Below are positions 17,253 through 26,700 of a stretch of 64,000 nt of DNA, piece by piece (position 1 is the stretch's first letter; each line of letters begins with the position of its first letter). The notes beneath the pieces were generated by a model. It saw only the letters and a program-made list of their open reading frames with translations. It was not told the origin of the DNA and ran no database searches. Position numbers and translations under genes: made by a program. Source of the DNA: Salinisphaera sp. Q1T1-3 (GTDB lineage Bacteria > Pseudomonadota > Gammaproteobacteria > Nevskiales > Salinisphaeraceae); NCBI RefSeq assembly GCF_003602005.1, contig NZ_QZWD01000004.1:1-64000 (forward strand). Direction: 5' to 3'.

Positions 17253-18005
17253 TCAGCGCTTGTTGCGCTTGAAGACCTGCTTGAAGCCGAAATAGGCGAT
17301 CGAATCCTTCATGTTGGACACGAACCGCTGCCAGCCGCTCATATGGGCATCGGTGACGTACTCGAAAGTCAACGAAATGCGCCGTTCACCGTCGCCGAGC
17401 GGGGTGATGCGGTGCCAGACCTCGTCGCCGTTGAAAAAACACATCGCCCCGGGGCGCAGGTTCCGCGCATCGGCCACCGTCTCGCGATTGTCGTCGTTCT
17501 TGAACAACTCGAACTCGAGTTTCGAAGAAGACTCGTCGACGACGCCGAGCAGCAGCGTGTAACGCTTGCCGGCATAGTAGGACGTGTCGAAATGCCAGCC
17601 GATGTGATCACCCGGCTCGGTGTAGAAATACAATGCATAGGCATGCGGATCGGACTCGGGGCAGACCTCGAGTTTCTCGCCGGTCATCGATTCCAGCCAC
17701 GCAATGAATTTCGGATTGCGATACAGCGCCGGGATCTCGGGCGCGAGCTCGTCCAGCGTGTAGCGCGAGACCGACCCGCCCTTCTTGTGCCGCGGAATAT
17801 AGTTGCGATGCACATGATCGATCAGTTCGGGAATCCGGGCCTGAAAACGCGCGGTCGTCTGACTCGGCAGGAACTCGTCGAGGAACAGGAATTCGTTATC
17901 GCGCTCGAAACGCGACTTGAGCGCCGGCGTATCCAGCGCGGCGACGAATTCGGCATCGTCGCGGGCATCCGCATCGGCGATGGCCTCGTTGACAGTCGTA
18001 CTCAT
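17253..18005 (-). CDS. 2-oxoglutarate/Fe(II)-dependent oxygenase
   Basis: A 250-residue dioxygenase-like protein with a visible facial triad: His 138 and Asp 140 in WHFDTS, and His 198 in EVWHRITPL. Arg 208/209 are candidates for 2-oxoglutarate binding. GGAG precedes the ATG at 18005; upstream in-frame codons lack a ribosome site. The substrate is unknown. Its place between hopanoid and AEP genes suggests hydroxylation of a lipid or of AEP, for example to 1-hydroxy-AEP. That is inference. Prolyl-hydroxylase-like or fatty-acyl hydroxylase roles remain possible. Confidence 0.8.
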   Translation of the reverse strand: MSTTVNEAIADADARDDAEFVAALDTPALKSRFERDNEFLFLDEFLPSQTTARFQARIPELIDHVHRNYIPRHKKGGSVSRYTLDELAPEIPALYRNPKFIAWLESMTGEKLEVCPESDPHAYALYFYTEPGDHIGWHFDTSYYAGKRYTLLLGVVDESSSKLEFELFKNDDNRETVADARNLRPGAMCFFNGDEVWHRITPLGDGERRISLTFEYVTDAHMSGWQRFVSNMKDSIAYFGFKQVFKRNKR

Positions 18006-18182
18006 AACGTTCTCCGGAACGGAACGGGCCAGAAATCCGGCTTCTGGCCGGTGTAGCGCTGGCCGCCGGCCGGGCCGGCATGTCAGGCATTCAATGAAAG
18101 AATGGCGTGGTGCCCGAAATCGGCGGGCCGCCACAAAGCCCCGGCGCGAGTCGGCATTTTTCGCGGCCGCGCCGACGCGCCG

Positions 18183-18713
18183 TCATGAAGCACCCGCCGA
18201 CGACGAGCGCCTTGGCGGCGGATGTTGATTCGGATCGGGTACGCGGGTCCATGTCGTGGTTCGGCCGAGCACCGGGAGCCCGATATAGCCGCGCAGCTTG
18301 AGATGATCGCGGTCGGCAAGCTGGATACGACAGTCGAACCACTTGCCGCGCTCGGTATCGTAGATCCGGCCGTTGACCCAGTGCGCCTGCTGATCGTCCC
18401 CGACATGGTAATCGAGATTCTTGATGATCTTCAGGCCGAGCAGTCGCCGATTGCGCTTCGCCGGATCCGGGTTATGGCGATCGACCACAGGCTGGCCGCC
18501 CATGCCCTGATCGTCATCGGCCGGATAGTGATCCTCGGCGAGCCAGGCCAGTCGACCGGGAAAATGACCCGCGTGCGCATCGATTCGGATGATCGCTTCC
18601 CCGCCCTCGGTACGCCAGAATCCGGCGATCGCCGCTGCGGGCAACGCCTTGCCCAGTGCCGTTACCGGCACGACGACGAGCCAAAGGAGCGCGAGTGCAG
18701 CGACCGGACGCAT
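18183..18713 (-). CDS. DUF2147 domain periplasmic protein
   Basis: A 176-residue secreted protein with an N-terminal signal peptide (hydrophobic run to about residue 22). It carries the DUF2147 pattern: AGFWRTEGGEAIIRI near the start, GLKIIKNLDYH in the middle and WVNGRIYDTERGKWFDCRI before the C-terminus. The function of DUF2147 is unknown. The ATG at 18713 overlaps the hpnA stop (TGATG); GTG at 18716 is an alternative. It is probably translationally coupled to hpnA, then separated from the oxygenase by 177 bp in which I see nothing definite. Confidence 0.78.
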   Translation of the reverse strand: MRPVAALALLWLVVVPVTALGKALPAAAIAGFWRTEGGEAIIRIDAHAGHFPGRLAWLAEDHYPADDDQGMGGQPVVDRHNPDPAKRNRRLLGLKIIKNLDYHVGDDQQAHWVNGRIYDTERGKWFDCRIQLADRDHLKLRGYIGLPVLGRTTTWTRVPDPNQHPPPRRSSSAGAS

Positions 18714-19714
18714 CACGGACGCTTGCCCGCCGGCAGGTAACGATGCGCGTAGTACCAGGCCACGGCATCCGCCAGCGCGTCACGCGCCGGTCGTGCCCGA
18801 TAACCCAGTTCGCGCGTGGCCCGCGCGTGCGAGAAGAACATGTGCTTCTTGGCGAGCTTGACGCCATCGACGGTCACCCGCGGCGGTCGGCCGGTCACGC
18901 GGGCGATACGCTCGGCCACGTGGGCGACCGGCAGCACGAGATTGTGCGGCAATCTCACGCGCGGCGGCGGCCGATCCACGATTTCTGCCACCAGGGCGAG
19001 AATTTCGGCCAGCGTCATGTCCACACCGCCCAGCACATAGCGTCGACCGGACACGCCGCGGGCGTGGGCCTGCAGATGGCCACGGGCCACATCATCGACG
19101 TGCACCACGTTGAGCCCGGTATCCACGAAGGCCGGCATGCGACCGGCCGCGGCTTCCAGCACCATCTGGCCGGTCGGCGTGGGCTTGTGATCGCGCGGGC
19201 CGATCGGCGCCGACGGATTGACGATCACCGCATCCAGACCGTCGTCGACAAACTCGCGCACGACCGCCTCGGCCAGATATTTCGAGCGTTTGTAGTCGCC
19301 GATCATGTCGTCGAGGCAGACCGGCGTGTCCTCGTCGCCCGGTGTGCCGTCCTTGGGAAGGCCCAGCGTGGCCACGCTCGAGGTATAGACAAGACGCGAG
19401 ACACCGGCTGCCTGGACCGCCTGGCACACCCGACGGGTGCCCTCGACGTTGTTCTCGTACAGCTCTTCGGGATTCGCGGCCCAGAGACGATAGTCGGCCG
19501 CGACGTGGAATACCGCGTCGCAACCGGCCATCGCCGCGGCCAGCGCATCCGCATCACCCAGGTCGACCTGCACGGTCTCGACCGACAGGCCTTCGAGCGC
19601 GCTCATGTCGCTGGCCGGCCGGCGCGCGGCCACGACCTGCCAGCCGTCACGTAACGCCGCACGCACGACGGCACTGCCGACGAAACCGGTTGCTCCCGTG
19701 ATCAGACAACGCAT
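18713..19714 (-). CDS. hpnA: Hopanoid-associated NAD-dependent sugar epimerase HpnA
   Basis: An extended short-chain dehydrogenase of 333 residues with the N-terminal Rossmann motif TGATGFVGSAVVRA and DAVFHVAADYRLW. The YxxxK pair is in GDYKRSKYLAE. The HpnA family lies in hopanoid clusters and is proposed to act on the ribosyl or sugar part of the hopanoid side chain; the reaction here is not proven. Its ATG lies 1 bp after the CDP-alcohol phosphotransferase stop, which suggests tight coupling with that gene. Confidence 0.88.
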   Translation of the reverse strand: MRCLITGATGFVGSAVVRAALRDGWQVVAARRPASDMSALEGLSVETVQVDLGDADALAAAMAGCDAVFHVAADYRLWAANPEELYENNVEGTRRVCQAVQAAGVSRLVYTSSVATLGLPKDGTPGDEDTPVCLDDMIGDYKRSKYLAEAVVREFVDDGLDAVIVNPSAPIGPRDHKPTPTGQMVLEAAAGRMPAFVDTGLNVVHVDDVARGHLQAHARGVSGRRYVLGGVDMTLAEILALVAEIVDRPPPRVRLPHNLVLPVAHVAERIARVTGRPPRVTVDGVKLAKKHMFFSHARATRELGYRARPARDALADAVAWYYAHRYLPAGKRP

Positions 19715-19715
19715 C

Positions 19716-20366
19716 TCAGCGCACCGAGGCGCGCGCCGCGCGCAGTTGGCGGAAATACCAGGTCAGCCATAGCGCGAACGCCGGCGCCCCGATGAACGAG
19801 ATGATGAGAAACGGCTCCCGCACGTTGCACAGCGTGACCAGCGGGAATAAATAAAGCACGTCCTCGATCTCGAACAGGCCTGCCGAAGGCAGCTTCGCCC
19901 CGGCCTTGCCCAGTTCGGTTTCCATGACCATGTGCAGCCAGAAGATGAAGGCCACCGAGCCGCCGGCGATCAACCCCATGATCGGGGCCGCGACGCCGAG
20001 GCCGGTGTTCATCAGGCTCCAACCGACCGCAGCGAACAACAGCGTGTGGATGATCGCGTCACAGGCCAGATCGTAGGCATGGCCAAGACGACTGAAGGCG
20101 CCGGACAGGCGGGCGAGCTCACCATCTGCATGGTCCACGAAATTAGACAGAGCAAATAGAAAAGCGCCGACGTTGGCAATCGCCAGGTTCTCGTGCGTCA
20201 GGCAGATCGTCGAGGCGATCCCGATGGCCAGACGCAGCGTGGTCAGATGATTGGGTCGGGCCGCCGTGCCGTCGAGCGGGCGCACCAGCGCCCGCGCCAG
20301 ACGTGCATCCAGCGGACGGGCCGGCGCGCCGGTCGCGCGGTTCGCCGAATCGAGGGGATCAGCCAT
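19716..20366 (-). CDS. CDP-alcohol phosphotransferase (membrane)
   Basis: A 216-residue membrane enzyme that transfers a phospho- or phosphono-alcohol group from a CDP carrier to an alcohol, or the reverse. The full signature DG-x2-AR-x8-G-x3-D-x3-D is present: Asp 81-Gly 82, Ala 85-Arg 86, Gly 95, Asp 99 and Asp 103. Hydrophobic helices surround it. The substrate cannot be read from sequence. Sitting one base from hpnA and one from hpnN, and in the same strand block as the AEP genes, it is the best candidate to attach CMP-activated AEP to a lipid. Confidence 0.88.
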   Translation of the reverse strand: MADPLDSANRATGAPARPLDARLARALVRPLDGTAARPNHLTTLRLAIGIASTICLTHENLAIANVGAFLFALSNFVDHADGELARLSGAFSRLGHAYDLACDAIIHTLLFAAVGWSLMNTGLGVAAPIMGLIAGGSVAFIFWLHMVMETELGKAGAKLPSAGLFEIEDVLYLFPLVTLCNVREPFLIISFIGAPAFALWLTWYFRQLRAARASVR

Positions 20367-20367
20367 G

Positions 20368-23001
20368 CTACTCCTTCAAACCATTGTCGACGCGTCCGAC
20401 AGGAAACAGCGCGGGCACGAGAATCAGCGTCGTGGCGAGGATCGCCAGCATCCCGATCGTCAGCAGTTGCCCCATGCTGGCGGTGCCAGCGTGGTGCGAG
20501 AACGCGAGACTGCCGAAACCGGCCATGGTCGTCATCGATGACAATAATACGGCGCGAGCCGTGCTCGTCGCCAGGAAGGCACGGGTCTGACGCCCCTGTC
20601 GCAGGCGGTGGACCACATGAATCCCGCTGTCGACACCGACGCCGAGCAGCAAAGGCAACGCAATCACGTTCGCGAAGTTGAACGGTATGCCGAACCATAC
20701 GGTCGATGCGGACAGGATCAAGCCCGACAGCGCCAACGGCGCGAGCACACGCAGCGTATCCACCACGCTGCGCAACAGCACGAGCAGGAACAACGTGATG
20801 AACACCCCGGCATAAATGAATGCCATGACAAAGGCATGCGAGACCGTGCGCCCGGCCGAGATCTCCATCACCGGTGCCCCGGTGATGTGCGGATCCACGC
20901 GCTGCACGCTGGCCACGAAGTCCGCCATCACGGATTCATCGGACAGATCGCCCTCGGGGGTGACTTCGACCCGGTAACCGCCGTTCTCGCCGATCCAGCG
21001 TTTCTGCAATGCCGCAGGCAGATTATCGAGCGTGACACGCGTTGCCGACAGGGACTGCGACAGCCGCTCGACCTGCCGTGGCAGGCCGCCGAGAATCCGG
21101 TCGTGGAGCCCGGCGAGCGCCTGTTTCTGTTTCGCGGCCGGCTGATCGGCCAGCCACGTACGCCATGCATCGAGCGCACGTGCCAGATCATCCGCGGCCG
21201 GCGTGGCGCGCGTCTGGCGCGCCCGATAGGCACCGAGCTTGTCGGCAAAAGAGGCGATCGCATCGCGGCGAGCCGAGAAATCGGCGGTCTGGCTCATGTC
21301 GGGCGCCATGACGGCCATCGTCAACGCGAGATCGCCGATCGTCGCCAGCTTGGCGTCCTGATGTTTCGGCACATAATCGGCCAGCGTGATCGCCGACGAG
21401 ACGTGCGGCTGCTTGCTGATGCGCGCCGCGAGCTGCTCGGCGGCCGGGAGCGAGTCGCGGGTGGTGACGAGCGTCAACGGCGAATGATCGCTATGCGAAA
21501 GCAGATCGCGATAGGTCTTGACCGACTCCGAGTTCGGGTTCTTCAGGTCCAGCGTGCTCGGGTCGAAGCGCAGGCTCGGCAAGGCCGCCGCGGTCGCGAT
21601 CGTGGCCAGCCCGGCCACCACCCAGATCACGCGTTGGCTCTTGCGGCCGATGAACGGCGCCCGCGAACGCGTGGCGGTGGCTGCCGGCACCCAGGGTCGC
21701 ACGAGCGCAATCGCCGCCGGCAGGAACGTCAGACTCACCAGCAGACTGATGAACATGCCCGCGCCCGAGATCAGACCGAGCTCGGCGACTCCGGAATAAG
21801 ACGTGGGAATGAACGCAAAGAAACCGGCCGCGGTCGTGATTGCGCACAGCCCGAGCGAGGCCCCGACATCGCCGATCGCCACACACAGCGCCTGGCGCAC
21901 GCTCGCGGCCCGGTCGGTCGTCTCGGCCGCGCGCTCGGCCAGCGCCTCGCGATAACGCAGACACACGTGGATCGCATAATCGATACCGAGACCGATATAG
22001 AGCACGGCAAAGGCGATCGAGATCAGATTCAGGCGGCCGACCGCCAACGCCGCGAAGGCCGCTGTGCCGACCAGACCGGCCAGCAACGAGACAAGCGAGA
22101 CCCCCATCAACGCCCACGAGCGCAGGCCGACATACAACAGGATCGCCACCACGATCAGCGCTGCGATGCCGCCCCAGGCCGCGCCTTGCGTGACGCTGGC
22201 CAGTTCTTCGTCGGACAGGGCCACCTCGCCGGTCTGACGGACCCGTACGCCATGCGCGCCGTCGAGCCCGTTGCGCTGGGCCATCTCGCGCACGGCGTTC
22301 ATCGCCGGCTCGGCCGGCAGCAACCGTGCGTAGTCCAGTTTGGGCTTGGCGATGATGAAGCGCCGATCCGAGACCCCCGGCTGGTCGCCGCCGATCAGCT
22401 GTTGCCAGGACAGATTGCCGAACTGCCCGGCCCGCTGAGACGACAGTACGCCGGTCAGCTCGGAGAACACCGGACTCAGATCGAGATCGACCGGCGCATC
22501 CGGCGCCATCGCCCGATCGAGCAGATCGAAAAAGGTCGGCAGCGTCGGATCAGCCGTCAGCCGGCCCAGAAAGGGCTGCAGCCGGTTCAGGCGCGCGGCC
22601 AGCGCATCGAGCTTGTCCGGCTTGAGATAGAGAAACCCGTTACGCGCAAAGAAATCGCCGCCGCCCGGCTCATAGACGGAGGCGAACAGATCATTGCGCT
22701 GGCGCATTGCATCCGCGAGCCTGTCGGTCGCCGCACCGGCCACATCGGCATCGCTGCCGTCGATCACCACCACGAGATTATCGGTATAGACCGGAAACGC
22801 GTGCTGGTAATTGATGTAATCCTGGCGCCAGCCCACGTCGGCGCTGATCAGATTCGCATCGTCCGTATCCATGGACAGATGCGTCGCGGCGAAGGCACCG
22901 ACCAGCAGCGTGAGCAGCACGCCCGCCGCGACCACCAAGGCCGCATGCCGTGTCATCAAACCGATCCAGGCCGCGAGTGCTGCGCTGATTCGCTTGCTCA
23001 T
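20368..23001 (-). CDS. hpnN: Hopanoid transporter HpnN (RND/MMPL family)
   Basis: An 877-residue inner-membrane RND-type exporter of the hopanoid cluster, known in other bacteria to move hopanoids to the outer membrane. There is one helix near residues 18-40 (LVVAAGVLLTLLVGAF) and a large periplasmic domain. A helix bundle of about five segments covers residues 270-430, followed by a second periplasmic domain and a second bundle ending LATTLILVPALFPV. The internal duplication typical of MMPL proteins is visible. The start overlaps the hpnG stop by 4 bp (ATGA). Confidence 0.92.
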   Translation of the reverse strand: MSKRISAALAAWIGLMTRHAALVVAAGVLLTLLVGAFAATHLSMDTDDANLISADVGWRQDYINYQHAFPVYTDNLVVVIDGSDADVAGAATDRLADAMRQRNDLFASVYEPGGGDFFARNGFLYLKPDKLDALAARLNRLQPFLGRLTADPTLPTFFDLLDRAMAPDAPVDLDLSPVFSELTGVLSSQRAGQFGNLSWQQLIGGDQPGVSDRRFIIAKPKLDYARLLPAEPAMNAVREMAQRNGLDGAHGVRVRQTGEVALSDEELASVTQGAAWGGIAALIVVAILLYVGLRSWALMGVSLVSLLAGLVGTAAFAALAVGRLNLISIAFAVLYIGLGIDYAIHVCLRYREALAERAAETTDRAASVRQALCVAIGDVGASLGLCAITTAAGFFAFIPTSYSGVAELGLISGAGMFISLLVSLTFLPAAIALVRPWVPAATATRSRAPFIGRKSQRVIWVVAGLATIATAAALPSLRFDPSTLDLKNPNSESVKTYRDLLSHSDHSPLTLVTTRDSLPAAEQLAARISKQPHVSSAITLADYVPKHQDAKLATIGDLALTMAVMAPDMSQTADFSARRDAIASFADKLGAYRARQTRATPAADDLARALDAWRTWLADQPAAKQKQALAGLHDRILGGLPRQVERLSQSLSATRVTLDNLPAALQKRWIGENGGYRVEVTPEGDLSDESVMADFVASVQRVDPHITGAPVMEISAGRTVSHAFVMAFIYAGVFITLFLLVLLRSVVDTLRVLAPLALSGLILSASTVWFGIPFNFANVIALPLLLGVGVDSGIHVVHRLRQGRQTRAFLATSTARAVLLSSMTTMAGFGSLAFSHHAGTASMGQLLTIGMLAILATTLILVPALFPVGRVDNGLKE

Positions 23002-23726
23002 GCGGCCGCCTCGCGGTCGAAGGCCGGGGCAAGCGCGGCCAGCGTCGTCCGCGCCGCGCGGAACGCCACGGCCAGATGTTTCAAGCCCCGCAATTCGGCA
23101 TGCAGACGTCGCGGCCGGCCGATCATGGCGCGGGTCAAGGCCAGCGGCTGGAGATGCCCGGACTCGTCCATGGCTGCGCGAGCGGCTGACGGCAGCACCA
23201 TATTGGCATCATCGAGCACGGCGCGAACCGCGAGAAAAGGGACGCCGCGTTCTGCGGCCACCCGGGCGATCGCACCGCTTTCCATGTCGCAGCCGATGGC
23301 ACCGGTCGCGCTGTACAGGGCTGCCTTGGCCCTGGCATCGGCCAGCACGACCGGCGTTTCGGCGATATCGACCGATGCAGCGTTCAGGCCCGGCGGCACC
23401 CGCGAGGCGATCGCGGCCCGCCAGGCCGGATCCACGCAATGACGTTGGCCGTCGGCATCGATGATACTGCCGGCCAGCAGGAGATCCCCCGGAGCGGCGG
23501 CCGGCGACAGGGCCGCGGCGACGCCCCAGCTGACCAGTCCGGTCGCACCCTCATCGATCGCCCGGCGGGCTGCCGCCTCGGCCCGGGTCGGCCCCATGCC
23601 ACCGAGGATCACGCGGCTGCCGTCGAGCCGATACGCGCTGCCGAGCGCCGGCAGGCGCGCGAGTGCCCGCGCCTCTCCAGGCAGTGCCGCGATAAAGGCG
23701 ATGCGATCGGGGGCCGGCTGACTCAT
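22998..23726 (-). CDS. hpnG: Hopanoid phosphorylase HpnG (nucleoside phosphorylase-like)
   Basis: Removes adenine from adenosylhopane, the step after HpnH, leading to ribosylhopane. The 242-residue protein has the purine nucleoside phosphorylase fold: FIAALPGEARALARL at the N-terminus, GLVSWGVAAAL and GDLLLAGSIIDADG in the middle, and IGCDMESGAIARVAAERGVPF, which provides the nucleoside-binding Met-Glu. It lies 60 bp after the cyclase fusion gene and overlaps hpnN by 4 bp. Confidence 0.9.
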   Translation of the reverse strand: MSQPAPDRIAFIAALPGEARALARLPALGSAYRLDGSRVILGGMGPTRAEAAARRAIDEGATGLVSWGVAAALSPAAAPGDLLLAGSIIDADGQRHCVDPAWRAAIASRVPPGLNAASVDIAETPVVLADARAKAALYSATGAIGCDMESGAIARVAAERGVPFLAVRAVLDDANMVLPSAARAAMDESGHLQPLALTRAMIGRPRRLHAELRGLKHLAVAFRAARTTLAALAPAFDREAAA

Positions 23727-23786
23727 GTCGCTCGCCGCAGGGCGTCGATCGCGTGGCAGATCCGCGATGAATGAATCATGCGCACG

Positions 23787-26700
23787 TCAGACCTCGTCCG
23801 CTGTCTCGATCGTGTCCACCGTCATCGGCGACGTGGCCCCGTGCAGATTGCGATAACGCGCCAGCGCCCACATCGGGAAGTAGCGTGTGTAACCGTGATA
23901 CTTGAGATAGAACACACGCGGGAAACCCGGCGCGGTGTGCTCGGGATCGTGCCAGATGCCATCACTGGCCTGACGGGCGATCAGCCACGCCGCGCCACGC
24001 GCCAGCGCCGGTGTATCGCGCTCACCGGCTGCCATCAGGCCGAGCATCGCCCAGGCGGTCTGAAAACTGGTCGAGACATCGGCCCGGCCGCGCGGCGGGT
24101 CCCAGTAGGTGCCGTTGTCCTCGCCCCAGCTGCCGTCGGTACGCTGCATCCCCTTGAGATAGGCCACGGCCCGCTGGATCCAGTCCTGGTTCATGTCCTC
24201 ACCCAGCACTTCGAGTGCCGTCAGGACCGACCACGTGCCGTATACGTAATTGGTCCCCCAGCGACCGAACCAGGAGCCGTCCGCTTCCTGCGTGCGTTTG
24301 AGATACGCCAGCGCACGGCGGATGAACGGCCGGTCCTGCGGACGCTTGAGCAGACCGGCCAGCGTCAGGACACGCGCGGTCACATCGGCCGTGGGCGGGT
24401 CGAGCAACGCGCCGTGATCGGCAAACGGAATCGCGTTGAGATATTCGTGATTGTTATCCGAATCGAAGGCCGCGACGCCACCGTTGGCCGACTGCATACC
24501 GACCAGCCAGTCGGTGGCCCGCGTGATCGCGCGGCCATAGGTGGCATGGTCGCCGGTGTTGTACATCGCCCAGGCGATGACCGCCGTGTCGTCCAGATCC
24601 GGATAGTGATCGTTGGCGTACTGGAACGGCCAGCCACCGCCGGCCAGCTCCGGATGACCGCGGCGCCAGTCGCCGGCGCCGTCCAGCACCTGCCGGGCAG
24701 CCAGCCAGTCGAGCCCGGCGCGCACCGGCGGCGTATCGCCTTGGCCGGCCGCTTCCTGCAGCGCCAGGATACCCAGCCCGGTATCCCAGACCGGCGAGAC
24801 ACAGGGCTGCACGTTGGCCATCTCGCCGTGCTCGAAGACCAGGTCATCCAGCGCCTTGCGCTGGCTGGCCCGATAGGGATGATCGGCCGCATAGCCGAGC
24901 TCGCCCAGCGCCTCGTAGACGTTGACCATCGCCGGGAAGATGGCGCCGATGCCGTCCTCGCCGTTGAGCCGCTCGATGATCCAGGCCTCGGCCTTGCGGA
25001 TCGCGCGCTTGCGCACCATCTGCGGAATCAGCGGCTCGACGCGCCGGCCCACGGCATCCAGCCCCTTGAACAGGTGCTGCAACGGGCTGGAGACCGGCAC
25101 GAAATCGCGTTGCTGCTCCGGCGGAACCGTGAACAGTTCGCGCACGTTCACGCCGGCCGGGTTCTTGGCCATGGCCCGCAGACTGGTCAGGATGAACAAC
25201 GGCACCATCACCGTGCGCGACCAGTACGAGACCTTCGACAGGTGGAACGGCGAGATCTCCGGCATGAGCATGACCTCCACCGGAATGAAGGGCACCGCCC
25301 GCCAGGGCACCTGACCGAACTGGGCGAGCGCGATCAGGGTGAACACGTTGACCTGGCCGGCCCCGCCGCGCGCCCGGATTGCCTCGCGCGCGTGAACCAT
25401 GTGCGGCGCATCGACATCATCACCGGCCAGCTTCAGCGCGTAGTAGCACTTGACCGAACACGACAGATCCATGTCGCCGCCGTAGTACAGCGGCCAGCCG
25501 CCGTGGGCTGCCTGCTTGTGACGAATGAAACGTGCCACGCGGGCCTGCACGTCGCGATCGATATCGCCGACGAAGTGCATCATCATGATGTATTCGGCCG
25601 GGATCGTGCAGTCGGCCTCGCACTCGTAGCACCAGTGGCCGTCGCTTTTCTGCTCGGCATGCAGTCTGGATGCCGCCGCCTCGATCGCGGCCTCGAGACC
25701 GGCCGGTGGCGCGACCCGTGGGGCCTGTGCCTTGGGCATGCTGGCAATATCGTTGATCGGGGCCGCCGGATCATCGGCGAGCTTCGGCGTCAGCGCGGGC
25801 AACTCGCCGGCCGTCATGTGGAACAGATAACGCAGCCGGTCGTCGTCGGAAACCGCGAGATTGGTCGTCAATACCGTGGCCTGGACGGTGCGACGCGAAA
25901 CCTTGACCTGCGAGGCATGCGTGAAATGCGGATTCGCCTGGATCTTGCGCAGGGTCAGCAGCGCCAGGCCGATCGCCCACAGACAGAAACGCCGCATGCC
26001 CTTCTGTTCGCCGGGAATACGCAGCGTGTATTCCAGCGCGTTGCGCAGATGGCCGTGGGCCAGCCCGATCAGCTCCGACAGGCCGGCCGCGAAGGCCGGG
26101 TCATGACCGATATCGGCCATGGCGGACAGATCGTAGCCGTGGCGGGCAAAGAGATCCCGCGGCAGCCAGCAGACGCCGCGTTCACGATCGGCCCAGATAT
26201 CCTTGAGGATATTGGTCATCTGCAGACCCTGGCCGAACGATACCGCGAGCCGATTGAGCTCGGCGTCGTGCTCGCCGATTTCAGGCTCGTAATCGGTGAA
26301 CACGCTGGTCAGCATCTCGCCGACCACGCCGGCCACGAAATAACAGTAGCGATCCAGATGAGCCAGCGTGGGCAGCCCCTCGCTGGTCACCGCTCCCTCG
26401 TATTCCGGCATGCCGGCACACATGATGCGCACGCAGCGCGCGATCGCGGCCTGACGGTTCGCCCCCAGGCCGAGCGTGACGGTCAGCACATCGGCCGTAT
26501 GCGCCACGAGTCGGCGCTCTTCGTCGAGCGTGGCCGCCGACAGCTGCGGCGCCAGCCGCGTGCCGAACGCCGCCGCCCCGGCACCGCTTTCCACGACGTT
26601 GACGAATTCGGCGTGCCAGGCGGCCTTGTCGGCGCGCGCCATCTCGGCATCGTCTTCGATCGTGTCCGCGATCCGGCACAGCAGATACGCATTGCCGATG

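Noticed and set aside
20608-23442. A very long open frame on the plus strand opposite hpnN
   Set aside because: It is rich in Arg, His, Gln and Gly, has no recognisable domain and lies fully antisense to hpnN/hpnG. In GC-rich DNA such frames arise opposite real genes.
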